Below the pieces are notes generated by a model, which ran no database searches, was not told where the DNA came from, and was given only the letters and a program-made list of their open reading frames with translations. Position numbers and translations under genes: made by a program. This document shows positions 54,278 to 63,506 of a stretch of 64,000 bases of DNA, in pieces; the first letter of the stretch is position 1; each line of letters starts with the position of its first letter. The DNA lies in contig JAJYLH010000007.1 in the NCBI GenBank assembly GCA_021787845.1, forward strand, positions 78,497-142,496, read 5' to 3'. Source of the DNA: Myxococcales bacterium (lineage in GTDB: Bacteria > Myxococcota > Myxococcia > Myxococcales > JAJYLH01).

Positions 54278-56860
54278 TCACGGCCCGCGCTTCTCGCGCG
54301 GCGGAAGGAGGATGCGAATCAGCACCCGCCGGGGGTGCGCGAGCTCGTAGTGCTGCTTGGCGATCGTGTCATGCAACGCCTTGCGCGTAGCTTCCGAATC
54401 GATGTACGGACGCAACACGGTCGCCTGCGCCACGCTGCCGTCCGCAGCGATCAGCATCTCGATTTCCAGCGGCTGATCCTTGGGAAGCTGCTGGCGAATG
54501 AGCGGCAGCGTCTTCGCGACGAACTGGCGGTACACCTCCGAGTCGAGCACCGCGTCCTCCTGCCCAAACGCTACTGATTTCGCGGTTGCGTCCCGCTCGG
54601 ATGTCCCGCTCGGCGCAGCCCCCGTCGGTGGCAGTAGTGAAGGCTCGTCCTGCGGCCACGACAGCATCTCCTTCACGAAAGACTCGGAGGGCGGCTTCGC
54701 CGAGTGCTCCTCGACCTTGGCCTTCTTCCGGCGGCGCAGAACCTCCGGCGTACAGACCTGGTCCACCTCTTCCGGCGTGAACGAGAAGACAAAGAACTTG
54801 TCCCGCGCAACGCGAAAATCGTAGCACTGAGTCATGAGCAGATCGTGCATCAGGTTTGCTGACTCCATCGGCACCGCGCCCCGCGATGGCGTCAGGACGT
54901 TCGCCCCAATCACGCAGCCGCGATAATCGGTCCACAGCTCGGCGGCGAATCCGTCTCCCAACGGAATCTCCGGAGCCAGGCTGGGCAGCGTTTCGCGGGC
55001 GAATTGCGGCTTGAGCAAACTCGCATCGCCAAGCGGCAATCGTGGCGGCATCGGCGCGGGCGACCACGGTGTCGGGGACGGAGCCATCTCGGAAACCTGG
55101 GTTCTCCACTCTGGCGCCATCTCGGTCCTGTAGGGAACCGTGACTGGTGGCTTCTTGGCGTGGTCGCTCTTTCGCTGTCCTTTCTTCTTCGTCGGAACGA
55201 CCTCCGGCATGGCCATGGGTTCGATCTTCGCTCCCGGTTCGGTCGCAACCGCGGGCAGGCCCAAGGTCGCCGCGGCGCCCACCACCGCGACCCGCCGCGC
55301 CCATGCCCGCGCCGGCGAGCTTCTCCCGATGGACGGTCCCGCTGCCCGATGTCGAATCTCGGCAAGCAGTCGATACGCCCGCGCGGACAGGCGCCGGTTG
55401 TCCTTTTCCACGGACCGCGCCAGACGCGAGGTGAGCGCGTCCAGCGCCTCGCTTCGCCGGACGCCATCGACCAGCCGCTCCAGATGACCGCACGTGTTGT
55501 GGTTCACCTCGACGATGAATTGCTTCACCCGCTGGCGAAGGCCGTCATCGCGACCGAAGAAGTGCGCGAGGAGCTGGTGTTCGTAGTCGACCGCCATCGT
55601 GAGATGGTGCAGCGCCGTCAGGCCATAGTTGCGCGTCTCGAAGACGCGCGTGATCACCTCGAACGCCCGCTGCGCCCGCGGGTCGGCGATGCGGTAATCC
55701 CATCCCCAGTAGCTGCCCTCCAGGCGCCCTGCCCGCATGAGCTTCCGCTCCAGCGGCGTGCCCGCGTAGACCTCGGTGCGGCAGAAGTTCATCGGGTTTC
55801 GCGGATGCGCTCGGAGGAAGGCGACGTTCGCTTCGAGATCTTCGAGCGTCGAATCGGGGTTGAGCAGGAGCAGGTTGAAGCAGGCGTGCAGGTCGAGTCG
55901 GTGCACGATGTCCGGCGCGCGCTCGTTGTCGGCGAAGGTCTGGCCGCGACCCAGCCGGCGCAGCGAGTCGTCCGTGCCCGCCTCGATGCCCAGAAAGACT
56001 CGGAACATCCCCGCGTCGCGCAGCAGCGAGAACAGCTCCTCGTCGACGGAGCCGGGCCGCGCCTTGACCGCGAACGCGATGCGCCCCACCCCGCGGCGGT
56101 CGAGCGCCTCGGTCAGCGCCCGCACGCGCGCGAGCATGTCATCGCGACGCGGCAGGAAGAAGTTGTCGTCGTGGAAGTTGAAGACGCGAACGCCCTGGCG
56201 ATAGAGTGTGGCGATCTCTTCGGCCACGCGCTCGGGCGCGCGTACGCGCAGGCGCGGGCCGGCGGTCATCCGATGCCAGGCCGCGATGGAGCAGAAGGCG
56301 CACGCGTGCGTGCAGCCGCGCGAGCCGAGAAGGTTCACGATGGGCAGCGAGAGGATGTCGTCGGGCGGTTCTTTGCGTCGAGGCGGCGCGAGTGAATCCA
56401 GCTCGACCGGCTTCTCCGCCGGCGGGTTCTGCACGATGCGGTCGCCATCGCGCCAGACGAGCCCGCTCACCTGCTCCGGCGAATTCAGATTCGCGGCGAG
56501 CGCCACGAGCAGCTCCTCGCCTTCTCCGATGCCGATGGAATCGAAGGCCGAGACGTCGCGCAGGAGCTCGGCGGCATGAAACGCGGCGAAGTGGCCGCCG
56601 GCCGTGAGGTGGCCCCGGAACCCGACCGCGCGCGCCGCTTGCGCGAGCTCGGCGAACTCCCGCGCGCGGGCGGTGAAGACCATCGAGAACGCCGCGAGCG
56701 CCGCTCCCGACCGGGCGATGTCCCGCGCCGCCCGCGCCAGCTCGTCCGGCGCGTTGAACGCCACCATCGAAACTTCGTGACCGGCCCGTTCGAGCGCGCC
56801 CCAGAGATACCGGACCGAGAGGTTCTCCTCCAGCTCTGCTCCGACCAGAACCACCCGCAT
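54278..56860 (-). CDS. B12-binding-type radical SAM protein fused to a membrane anchor and TonB-like C-terminus
   Basis: 860 residues. Residues 1-140 have the cobalamin-binding-like fold (MRVVLVGAELEENLSVRYLW, GHFAAFHAAELL, GIGEGEELLVAL). The radical SAM core follows, with C183-x3-C187-x2-C190 (GCTHACAFCSIAAWH), FNFHDDNFFLPRRDD, and FLGIEAGTDDSLRRLGRGQ. After a helical region a membrane segment near 520-537 (VAVVGAAATLGLPAVA) leads to a Pro/Lys-rich linker and a domain ending LEIEMLIAADGSVAQATVLR and DSEATRKALHDTIAKQHYEL, like TonB/AgmX C-termini. The enzyme would be cytosolic and the tail periplasmic. Substrate unknown. The ATG at 56860 has GGAG seven bases upstream. Confidence 0.85.
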   Translation of the reverse strand: MRVVLVGAELEENLSVRYLWGALERAGHEVSMVAFNAPDELARAARDIARSGAALAAFSMVFTARAREFAELAQAARAVGFRGHLTAGGHFAAFHAAELLRDVSAFDSIGIGEGEELLVALAANLNSPEQVSGLVWRDGDRIVQNPPAEKPVELDSLAPPRRKEPPDDILSLPIVNLLGSRGCTHACAFCSIAAWHRMTAGPRLRVRAPERVAEEIATLYRQGVRVFNFHDDNFFLPRRDDMLARVRALTEALDRRGVGRIAFAVKARPGSVDEELFSLLRDAGMFRVFLGIEAGTDDSLRRLGRGQTFADNERAPDIVHRLDLHACFNLLLLNPDSTLEDLEANVAFLRAHPRNPMNFCRTEVYAGTPLERKLMRAGRLEGSYWGWDYRIADPRAQRAFEVITRVFETRNYGLTALHHLTMAVDYEHQLLAHFFGRDDGLRQRVKQFIVEVNHNTCGHLERLVDGVRRSEALDALTSRLARSVEKDNRRLSARAYRLLAEIRHRAAGPSIGRSSPARAWARRVAVVGAAATLGLPAVATEPGAKIEPMAMPEVVPTKKKGQRKSDHAKKPPVTVPYRTEMAPEWRTQVSEMAPSPTPWSPAPMPPRLPLGDASLLKPQFARETLPSLAPEIPLGDGFAAELWTDYRGCVIGANVLTPSRGAVPMESANLMHDLLMTQCYDFRVARDKFFVFSFTPEEVDQVCTPEVLRRRKKAKVEEHSAKPPSESFVKEMLSWPQDEPSLLPPTGAAPSGTSERDATAKSVAFGQEDAVLDSEVYRQFVAKTLPLIRQQLPKDQPLEIEMLIAADGSVAQATVLRPYIDSEATRKALHDTIAKQHYELAHPRRVLIRILLPPREKRGP

Positions 56861-57485
56861 GAAGCGCTCCGCCACTCGCGGTCCGCGGTCCCTGCCCGAC
56901 CGCGAATCGAAGGCTCGACAACGTCGGCACGGTGACGCAACGCGCCCAGAGAGTCAAGCGGGCGCTTCACCTCCGTGGTCGTCTTCACTCACTGGTGAAC
57001 GGCTATCCGGTTCGTTCAGGTTGCGGCGCCCCCCTCCCCGACCCTCCCCCGCACAGAACGCGGGAGTGGGGAGGAAAAGAGGCTCCGCGCTGTTTCAAAT
57101 GGGAATCGAAATTGGAGTTGGAGCCGGACACGCCAGTGTCCGGGTGCAGGCAGGGACTTCGACAACAGTTGGGCACGGGCTTGCCCCATGCCGCACGCTG
57201 ACGCCGCCCCCAACGGCGGGGGAAAACCCCCGCCCTACAATCCTCATTCGCGTCGCCGTGCCTGCACCCGGACACTGACGTGTCCGGCTCCAACTTCGGC
57301 CGAGAAAGAGCATGATCATGAACGTCATCTCGTTCCCCGCCACCCACGCGAAACGGCGCAGAGCCGGAAAAGACTGCCTTCGCGAACGTACACTTAAGGC
57401 CCCTCTCCCGCGCCCTTTGCGGGGGAGGGGTTGGGGAGGGGGGGCGCTACGCCTCCGTGGTCGTCTTCACTCACTGGTGAGGCCC
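56861..57485. repeat. Repeat-rich gap: 36-bp inverted repeat and a duplicated 29-bp segment
   Basis: Arms 57117-57152 and 57259-57294 are complementary over 36 bp with one mismatch, and each arm itself contains CCGGACAC / GTGTCCGG. Between them is the hairpin GGCGGGGG-AAAA-CCCCCGCC (57215-57234). A direct repeat beginning CCTCCGTGGTCGTCTTCACT ends at a TGGTGA both near 56970-56998 and 57452-57480. C-rich and G-rich runs (CCCTCCCCGACCC; GGGGAGGGG) flank it. No gene is convincing. Confidence 0.75.
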
Positions 57486-58367
57486 TTACCGGAACGAGGC
57501 GTCCGCCGGCACCAGCAAGACATAACCGGCGAAGTTCGACGCATTGGCGCGGCCGAAGAGCCCGAGAATCCGAAGGAGCGTCCGAAGCGGCCTGGACAGG
57601 GGCACCGGGCGCCCGACCTTGTTGCCCTCGCCGACGTAGTAGCGTACGTCGCGGGCCTTCCATCGATGCTGCGCGAAGAAGCCGAACCAGTCCCTGGGCA
57701 CGAAGCGCATCGGTGCGTTGCGGGCCCACTCGACGCCGATGCGCCGGTGCTGGCTGGCCACCCCTGGGTTGAAGTAGTCGATGATCCAGAACCCAGCTTC
57801 GGCCTCCCGCAGATCGTCCGCCAGGAGTCCCGCCTCGTCGACGGTCAGATACGGCACCACGCCTTCGGTCAAGATCAGTAGCCGCTTGGCGTGCGCGCTC
57901 GCCTGTTGGAACAACGGTCGCCGCGCCGCCCGATCGGAGAGGTCTAGCGACGCCCGCTCGAGGCGGCACGTCGGCTTCTCCTCCGCGAGCAGGCGCGACT
58001 TGTACTCGATGACGTGCGGGTAGTCGACTTCGATCCATCGCAACGACGCAGGCAGATCCAGCCGATACGGCCGCGTGTCGAGCCCGGCACCGAGGTCGAG
58101 CACCGTGTCCACCCCTTCGGCGATCGCCATCCGCAGATAGTCATCGATGATGTGGGTTCGCAGCGCGACCGTCCATGCCACCATCGCGCTGTGCGGCATC
58201 GACTCGGCGATGTCCCGGCCGCGGTCGCCGGCGAGCCGCGCCGCGAAGGGATCGCGAAAGAGCGCGTCGGGCCGCTCGGACTCCATCGCGCGCAGATGGG
58301 CAATCCAGTAGGCGGTGTCGGAAACGTCTCGAACGGCAGGCGCGGTGGCGGGGTCGGGGGTAGCCAT
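57486..58367 (-). CDS. SAM-dependent methyltransferase, leucine-carboxyl-methyltransferase (PPM1/TcmP) type
   Basis: O-methyltransferase of 293 residues acting on a carboxyl or hydroxyl group; many bacterial members tailor secondary metabolites. Signatures: ARLAGDRGRDI, VAWTVALRTHIIDDYLRMAI, the SAM motif VDTVLDLGAGLDTRPYRLDL, WIEVDYPHVIEYKSRLLAEE, LILTEGVVPYLTVDEAGLLA and FWIIDYFNPGVASQHRR. The ATG at 58367 has no clear ribosome site. It is divergent from the large helical protein (112-bp gap). No biosynthetic cluster is nearby. Confidence 0.88.
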   Translation of the reverse strand: MATPDPATAPAVRDVSDTAYWIAHLRAMESERPDALFRDPFAARLAGDRGRDIAESMPHSAMVAWTVALRTHIIDDYLRMAIAEGVDTVLDLGAGLDTRPYRLDLPASLRWIEVDYPHVIEYKSRLLAEEKPTCRLERASLDLSDRAARRPLFQQASAHAKRLLILTEGVVPYLTVDEAGLLADDLREAEAGFWIIDYFNPGVASQHRRIGVEWARNAPMRFVPRDWFGFFAQHRWKARDVRYYVGEGNKVGRPVPLSRPLRTLLRILGLFGRANASNFAGYVLLVPADASFR

Positions 58368-58479
58368 CGAGGGCAGGCTGGCACGAAACTGGACCGATGT
58401 CCAGCATGTCTGCAGATCACAAGCCCGCTTGCGCCATCCTCGGCCTTCGCGGTAGATCTCCGCCCGGGAGACGCACCGG

Positions 58480-60348
58480 GTGACGACCGACGACCTGCTC
58501 CAGGAAGTTCGCAAGGTGCTCGCGGGTCCGCGGCGGGCGCGGACGGCGGCGGCGCAGGCGAAGCGGCTCGGGGCGCTCGCCAACCATCCGCCGGCGACGC
58601 GGCAGCTCCTGCGCGCGCTCGAGTCTCGAGAGCTGTTGGAAGCGCACGTCGCCGCGACGGCACTGCGCTTCGCGACCGGCGAGCTCGTCCGCCGCCGGGT
58701 GGTGGCGACCGTCGGCCGGCTCGAAGGCGAACGGCATCTGCTCGCGCGGGTGGCGCTCCTGGAAGACGAGCTCGCCAAGCTCCGCCTGGGGCTTCCAGAG
58801 GCGGTGGCGACCGTGGTCTACGGAAGGTTTCTCAACTTCGGCCTGACCGCGCTGAACGACCCCGCCTTGTTCATCGAACGCTTTTGCGATGGTCGCCCGA
58901 GCATCGATGCGAGCGTCGTCGGGGTCGTCGAGAAGGTGCGCCGGTCCTTCGGCCTCGGCCCCACCGGCTTGTACGGACCGCTCCTGCAACGGGCGCTGAC
59001 GCCGGAGGCGCGAGAGCAGGCGCTGGGAATCCTCGGGCGCCTGCCGGGGGATCGGGTGCAGGCGTTGCTCGAGGCGGAGCAGGCTCGCGCGTCGACCGAC
59101 GAGGCCCAGCGCGTCGCCCGGCGCGAGCGGATGCGACAGGCATCTTTGACCGAGCCGGTGCCGCCGCGTCCGGGCGTCGCTTACCTCAGCCCGCTCGGTC
59201 CGATCGACGCGGTGCTCGTCGAGATCTTCGAGCAACCCGAAGAGGCGCGCCCGCTGCGCACCAACATCGCGCTGCGCTTCGACGGCACCTTCGTCGCGGC
59301 CGCCGAGCCCCTCGAGGATGCGCCCAAGGCGATCGCCCGCCGCGCGGACGATGCCGATTGGACCCGGCTGTCGCTCGGGCAGGCGCGCGCGCTCCTGGAA
59401 ACGATGGCGACCAAAGGCCGGGAGCGTCTGGCGCCGCTCCTCGAGCGCCTGGAGGGAGTGGCCATCGAGCCGTTGCCAGTCCCCGTGCCGACCGCGCTGT
59501 TGGCGCCGGACGAGGCCTGGGCCTTGCTCGACCATCCGCTCCTCGCGGCGTGGATGCCCATCTCGAGTCTGCACTGGCCGCGGTCCCTCCTGGCCGCGAG
59601 CGCGCACGCCGCTTGGGATCATTTCCCGCTGCACCTGGACCAGACCGCCCAGGTCGCGCAGGACCTCTTGGGAACCCACCTCGCGAGGCCGCCGCGCGCG
59701 GACGCCCTCGCCATCGGACTTCGCTTGCTCGCGCTGGCCTTTCACGTCCGGGGCGATCCGCGAGCCGCCGCGCTCGCGGCGGAAGCGCTGGTCGTCGCCC
59801 GCCACCGGCCCGCGCCCGTCGCGATGGCGCTCGCCCAGAAGCATCTGATCACGCAGCTCTACCACCATGCCGAGATGCCTCGGGACTACTCGCGCGAAGT
59901 CCGGGACCATCTGCGGAATCGGCTGGCACCGACGGAGGCGTCCTGGGAAGACGTCCAGCGGCTCGACCTCGCCCAGGGCGCCGCGGAGGGGCTCGCGCGC
60001 GAGGCTTGCCGAACGTCGAAAGCGCCTGTCCTCCCGCCGCCGGAGTCGCTCGATTTCGAGGCGGCGCTGCGCTTCGGCGACAAGGCGCGGGAGGGCCTCG
60101 CGAAGCCGGCGTTTCGCCGGCGCGTGGCGAGCGGCCGGGAAGAAGCGACGGCCGAGCCGCTTCGCGGGTGGCTCGAGCTCGGAACGCCGGAAGCCGTGAT
60201 CGGCACCATGCGCATCGCCGGACGGCACTGCCTCGATGTGTGCCCGTTCCGGTGCTTCGAACGTCTGCCCCAAGCGCCCCCCGCGGAGGTCTGGGCGAGC
60301 GAAACCGTGCCCGGCGGCGACGGCGATGGTGTCGAGGCACGAGATTAG
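58480..60348 (+). CDS. Large helical protein of unknown function
   Basis: 622 residues, soluble, Ala/Leu/Arg rich, mostly helices; the N-terminal 130 residues look HEAT-like (RTAAAQAKRLGALANHPPAT, LLRALESRELLEAHVAATAL). A central region is less regular (RPGVAYLSPLGPIDAVLVEI), and the C-terminus has three close cysteines (CLDVCPFRCFERLP). No catalytic motif recognised. The start is GTG at 58480 with GGGAG about nine bases upstream. Its stop abuts a dispersed repeat. It could be a scaffold or a domain of a predicted multi-protein system; I cannot say more. Confidence 0.72.
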   Translation: MTTDDLLQEVRKVLAGPRRARTAAAQAKRLGALANHPPATRQLLRALESRELLEAHVAATALRFATGELVRRRVVATVGRLEGERHLLARVALLEDELAKLRLGLPEAVATVVYGRFLNFGLTALNDPALFIERFCDGRPSIDASVVGVVEKVRRSFGLGPTGLYGPLLQRALTPEAREQALGILGRLPGDRVQALLEAEQARASTDEAQRVARRERMRQASLTEPVPPRPGVAYLSPLGPIDAVLVEIFEQPEEARPLRTNIALRFDGTFVAAAEPLEDAPKAIARRADDADWTRLSLGQARALLETMATKGRERLAPLLERLEGVAIEPLPVPVPTALLAPDEAWALLDHPLLAAWMPISSLHWPRSLLAASAHAAWDHFPLHLDQTAQVAQDLLGTHLARPPRADALAIGLRLLALAFHVRGDPRAAALAAEALVVARHRPAPVAMALAQKHLITQLYHHAEMPRDYSREVRDHLRNRLAPTEASWEDVQRLDLAQGAAEGLAREACRTSKAPVLPPPESLDFEAALRFGDKAREGLAKPAFRRRVASGREEATAEPLRGWLELGTPEAVIGTMRIAGRHCLDVCPFRCFERLPQAPPAEVWASETVPGGDGDGVEARD

Positions 60349-60641
60349 TCGTTGCGTTGGTGGTTGCAGTCGGGTCTCGTGGCACGGACGTCACCACGTA
60401 GCGCAGGCTGACGCTCGCGACCCAGCCCGTAGGATGGGTGAAGCGGAGCGGCGCCCATCACCCGGGCCCTCGCTGGAGACGAGGGGCTCCGCCCCACCCA
60501 TCCTACGACCTGGATCCCAAAGGTCTATACGATCCTTTCCGGTTGACGCACTTGGAGCTGGACTTGGAGCCGGACACGTAAGTGTCCGGGTTGTCCTGGA
60601 CGTCGTGCCCGACCCGGACACTCGCGTGTCCGGCTCCAACT
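60347..60641. repeat. Composite of three inverted-repeat types between genes
   Basis: 60347-60390 repeats the 5' arm of element B from 54083 (AGTCGTTGCG, then TCTCGTGGCAC). CGTAGGATGGGTG (60428-60440) pairs with CACCCATCCTACG (60495-60507), 13 of 13. Arms 60564-60592 and 60611-60639 pair over about 29 nt and carry GCCGGACAC / GTGTCCGGC, as at 57.1-57.3 kb. The rest of the gap to 60744 shows no gene. Confidence 0.75.
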
Positions 60642-60744
60642 GATGGAACGAATGCATGAAAGGCGGATAGGCGTGGCCGGGCCTCGCCGCCACCCGGGCG
60701 GCCCGCGCCGACCTTTGCCTACATCGTGGGCCGGGGCTCGAAAG

Positions 60745-60774
60745 TTGACTCCGCCGTGCCCGCCGCGATAGGCT
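60745..60774 (+). promoter_or_regulatory. Putative promoter for the PEGA kinase
   Basis: TTGACT (60745-60750), 18-nt spacer, TAGGCT (60769-60774), 44 bp before the GTG start. Same layout as at rpmE and the 5'-nucleotidase. Confidence 0.45.
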
Positions 60775-60818
60775 TGCTCCCGAGGCGTTTCGTTGCCGCC
60801 TGGCGGGTAGCAGAAACA

Positions 60819-63506
60819 GTGTCCACGCGCGCGGTCCCCTTCGGGAAGTACCACCTGCTCGAGCGCATCAACGTGGGCGGAATGGCCGAGGTCTACAAGG
60901 CCAAGATGATCGGCGTCGAAGGCTTCGAGAAGCTCCTCGCGATCAAACGCATCCTCCCCGCCATCGCCGCCGACAAAGACTTCATCGCGATGTTCATCGA
61001 TGAAGCGAAGATCCAGGTCCAGCTCAACCACGCGAACATCGCGCAGACCTTCGAGCTCGGCCGCATCTCGGACACCTATTTCATCGCGATGGAGTACGTC
61101 TCCGGGCGCGACCTGCGGGCGGTGTTCGAGCGGCTGCGGCGGCGGGGCGAGGTGGTGCCGGTCGAGCTCGGCTGCTACGTCATCAGCCGCATCGCCGAGG
61201 GGCTCGACTACGCGCACCGGAAGAAGGACGCGAGCGGCAACGATCTCGGCATCATCCATCGGGACATCTCCCCGCAGAACATCCTCGTCTCCTACGAAGG
61301 CGAGGTGAAGCTCATCGACTTCGGGATCGCCAAGGCCGCGAACAAGATGATGAAGACCCAGGCCGGCATCCTCAAGGGCAAGTTCGGCTACATGAGCCCC
61401 GAGCAGGTGCGCGGCCTCCCGCTCGACTGGCGCAGCGACATCTTCGCCGCCGGCATCGTGCTCTACGAGCTATTGACGGGCGAGCGCCTCTTCACCGGCG
61501 AGAGCGACTACTCGGTTCTGGAGAAGGTCCGGACCGCCGCCGTGCCGCGCCCCTCGACCGTCCGCCAGACGCTCCAGCCCGCGCTCGAGCGAATCGTCCT
61601 CAAGGCCCTCGCCAAGGATCCCGACGACCGCTACCCCCACGCGAGCGAGCTCGTCGCCGACCTCCAGCGCTACCTCCTGGCCCAGGAGAAGCTCTTCACT
61701 CGCGAGGACCTCGCGGCGTTCATGAAGACGACCTTCGCCGAGGAGTTCGAGCGCGAGAAGCGGTCGCTGACGGAGGATTTCGAGTCCGAGGATGGCACCC
61801 CGACCGACCCGCCGGCTCCCGGTTCGACGCCGAGCGCTCCGATGATCATCCGGCCGCCGGGGACGCCGGGACGTCCGCGGTTGGAAGGCGCCGCCGCGAG
61901 GCCGACCGCGATTCCGCCGCCGTCCGATGCCTTCACCGTCACCTCGTTCCCGGCCCGGGACCAGCCGTCGGCCTTGAAGGCGCCGCGGCTGGGCAAGGCA
62001 GCGCAGGCGGCGGAGACCGACAAGGTCAGCGTGGCGCTGGACGAGGAGGACACCACCACCACGACCGATCCGGCGGGCGACCCGGACGATGAGCCGACGC
62101 AGATGGTCGCGGATCCCTCGCGGCCTCCGACCCGTTCCGCGATCGCCGATCAACCGACCCGGGTCGCGCGCCCGAGCGGGCTGACCCCGCTGCCCGCGCC
62201 CGCGCCCGCCTCGCGCGACGCCGTCACCGCCATCGTCCGCGACCGGTTCACCCGCCCGCCACCGCCGCCTGTCGCGAGCCGGCCGCCGCCGCCTCACGCA
62301 TCGACCCCGCCGCGGATCGCTCCCCTCCCGGCGATCACCGACCACCTTCCCGAGCCCGCACGCCGGCCGCCGCCGCCCGTCTCGGACGAGCCCGAAGCCG
62401 GTTTCCCTCGCCCGCGTGGCGGCGCGCCCATGGCTCGTCTCGAGCGCGTTTCAGCAGGCAAGGCGAAGGCGGGCCAACGATCTCTCGCCTGGGACGACGA
62501 GGACACGGAAGACACCGACGGCGACGACAACGAGCTGACGGTGCAGTCGGAAGGGCACCGGCAGTCTCCTCTGTCCTCTTCGCGTTCGAAATCCAAGCCC
62601 TCGGCGGGCACGGAGGACGAGGACACCGAGAGCACCGCCGCGACCCCCGCGGGACAGGCGTACGTTCCGCGGCGCAAGAGCCAATGGGCCATCGTCCCCA
62701 TCGCCGGCGGCATCGCGGCGTGCGTGGGCTTTCTCACCCTGCGCGCGGTCCAGCACCGATGGCCGTTCGGACCGGCGACGGCGAGCGAGGACCAGGAGGC
62801 GCAATCGCTGGCGGCTTCGGTGGTTCCCGCGGTGCCGCTCGCCTCGCTCGAGGTCGACACCGACCCGCCCGACGCCGTTCTCTATCTGGACCAGCGGCTC
62901 GTCAAGCCGGGCGGAGACACGCCCTTTCGCAGCGAGCACATCGACGCGCGCATGCCGCACGTGCTGGTCGCGCGCAAGGACGGGTTTCGCGATGCCTCGA
63001 CGGCGGTCGTCGTCGCGGTCGGCGAGCGCAAGGACATCCACCTGAGCCTCGTGCCGCTGCACCCGCCGCTGGTCGTGCGCACCACCCCGGAGGGCGCGAC
63101 CGTGAAAGTCGACGACCTGGAGATGGGCAAGACCCCGCAGTTCATCGGTAGCCTCGGCCCGGGAAGACATGCGCTGTCGGTGCACCTCGCGTGTTACGAG
63201 GCGGTTGAGCGGACCATTGTTCTTTCCGGTCATCCTCTCACGCTGGAGATTCCGCTCCATCCCGCGGCGGGCGCGTGCCTGCCGGCGCAGTCGGCGCAGC
63301 GGTTCGCGACCCTCCGGATCGTCACCAACGTTCCGGCGCACGTGTTCATCGACGGGACCGATGCCGGCTGGACGCCGCTCAATGGGGTTCAGGTTCCCCC
63401 GGGAAAGAACCACCTGCGGCTCGTCGCGAACGACGGACACTCCAAAGATCTGGACATCGAGGTCGCACCCGGCGCCGAAGTGACCAAGACCATCGTGCTG
63501 AGATAG
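60819..63506 (+). CDS. Hanks-type serine/threonine protein kinase with PEGA domains
   Basis: Transmembrane kinase of 895 residues. Kinase domain at about 9-290: glycine loop INVGGMAEVYKAK, lysine in LLAIKRILP, catalytic HRDISPQNILVS, metal site IDFGIAKAA, activation end GYMSPEQVRGL, and YELLTGERLFTG. A 300-residue Pro-, Thr- and Asp-rich linker follows (tracts such as DEEDTTTTTDPAGDPDDEP), then a membrane segment near 630 (AIVPIAGGIAACVGFLTL). Three C-terminal PEGA domains (VDTDPPDAVLYLDQRLVKPG; VRTTPEGATVKVDDLEMGKT; IVTNVPAHVFIDGTDAGWTP) should be periplasmic. Typical of myxobacterial signalling proteins. The start is GTG at 60819; ribosome site weak. Confidence 0.93.
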   Translation: MSTRAVPFGKYHLLERINVGGMAEVYKAKMIGVEGFEKLLAIKRILPAIAADKDFIAMFIDEAKIQVQLNHANIAQTFELGRISDTYFIAMEYVSGRDLRAVFERLRRRGEVVPVELGCYVISRIAEGLDYAHRKKDASGNDLGIIHRDISPQNILVSYEGEVKLIDFGIAKAANKMMKTQAGILKGKFGYMSPEQVRGLPLDWRSDIFAAGIVLYELLTGERLFTGESDYSVLEKVRTAAVPRPSTVRQTLQPALERIVLKALAKDPDDRYPHASELVADLQRYLLAQEKLFTREDLAAFMKTTFAEEFEREKRSLTEDFESEDGTPTDPPAPGSTPSAPMIIRPPGTPGRPRLEGAAARPTAIPPPSDAFTVTSFPARDQPSALKAPRLGKAAQAAETDKVSVALDEEDTTTTTDPAGDPDDEPTQMVADPSRPPTRSAIADQPTRVARPSGLTPLPAPAPASRDAVTAIVRDRFTRPPPPPVASRPPPPHASTPPRIAPLPAITDHLPEPARRPPPPVSDEPEAGFPRPRGGAPMARLERVSAGKAKAGQRSLAWDDEDTEDTDGDDNELTVQSEGHRQSPLSSSRSKSKPSAGTEDEDTESTAATPAGQAYVPRRKSQWAIVPIAGGIAACVGFLTLRAVQHRWPFGPATASEDQEAQSLAASVVPAVPLASLEVDTDPPDAVLYLDQRLVKPGGDTPFRSEHIDARMPHVLVARKDGFRDASTAVVVAVGERKDIHLSLVPLHPPLVVRTTPEGATVKVDDLEMGKTPQFIGSLGPGRHALSVHLACYEAVERTIVLSGHPLTLEIPLHPAAGACLPAQSAQRFATLRIVTNVPAHVFIDGTDAGWTPLNGVQVPPGKNHLRLVANDGHSKDLDIEVAPGAEVTKTIVLR

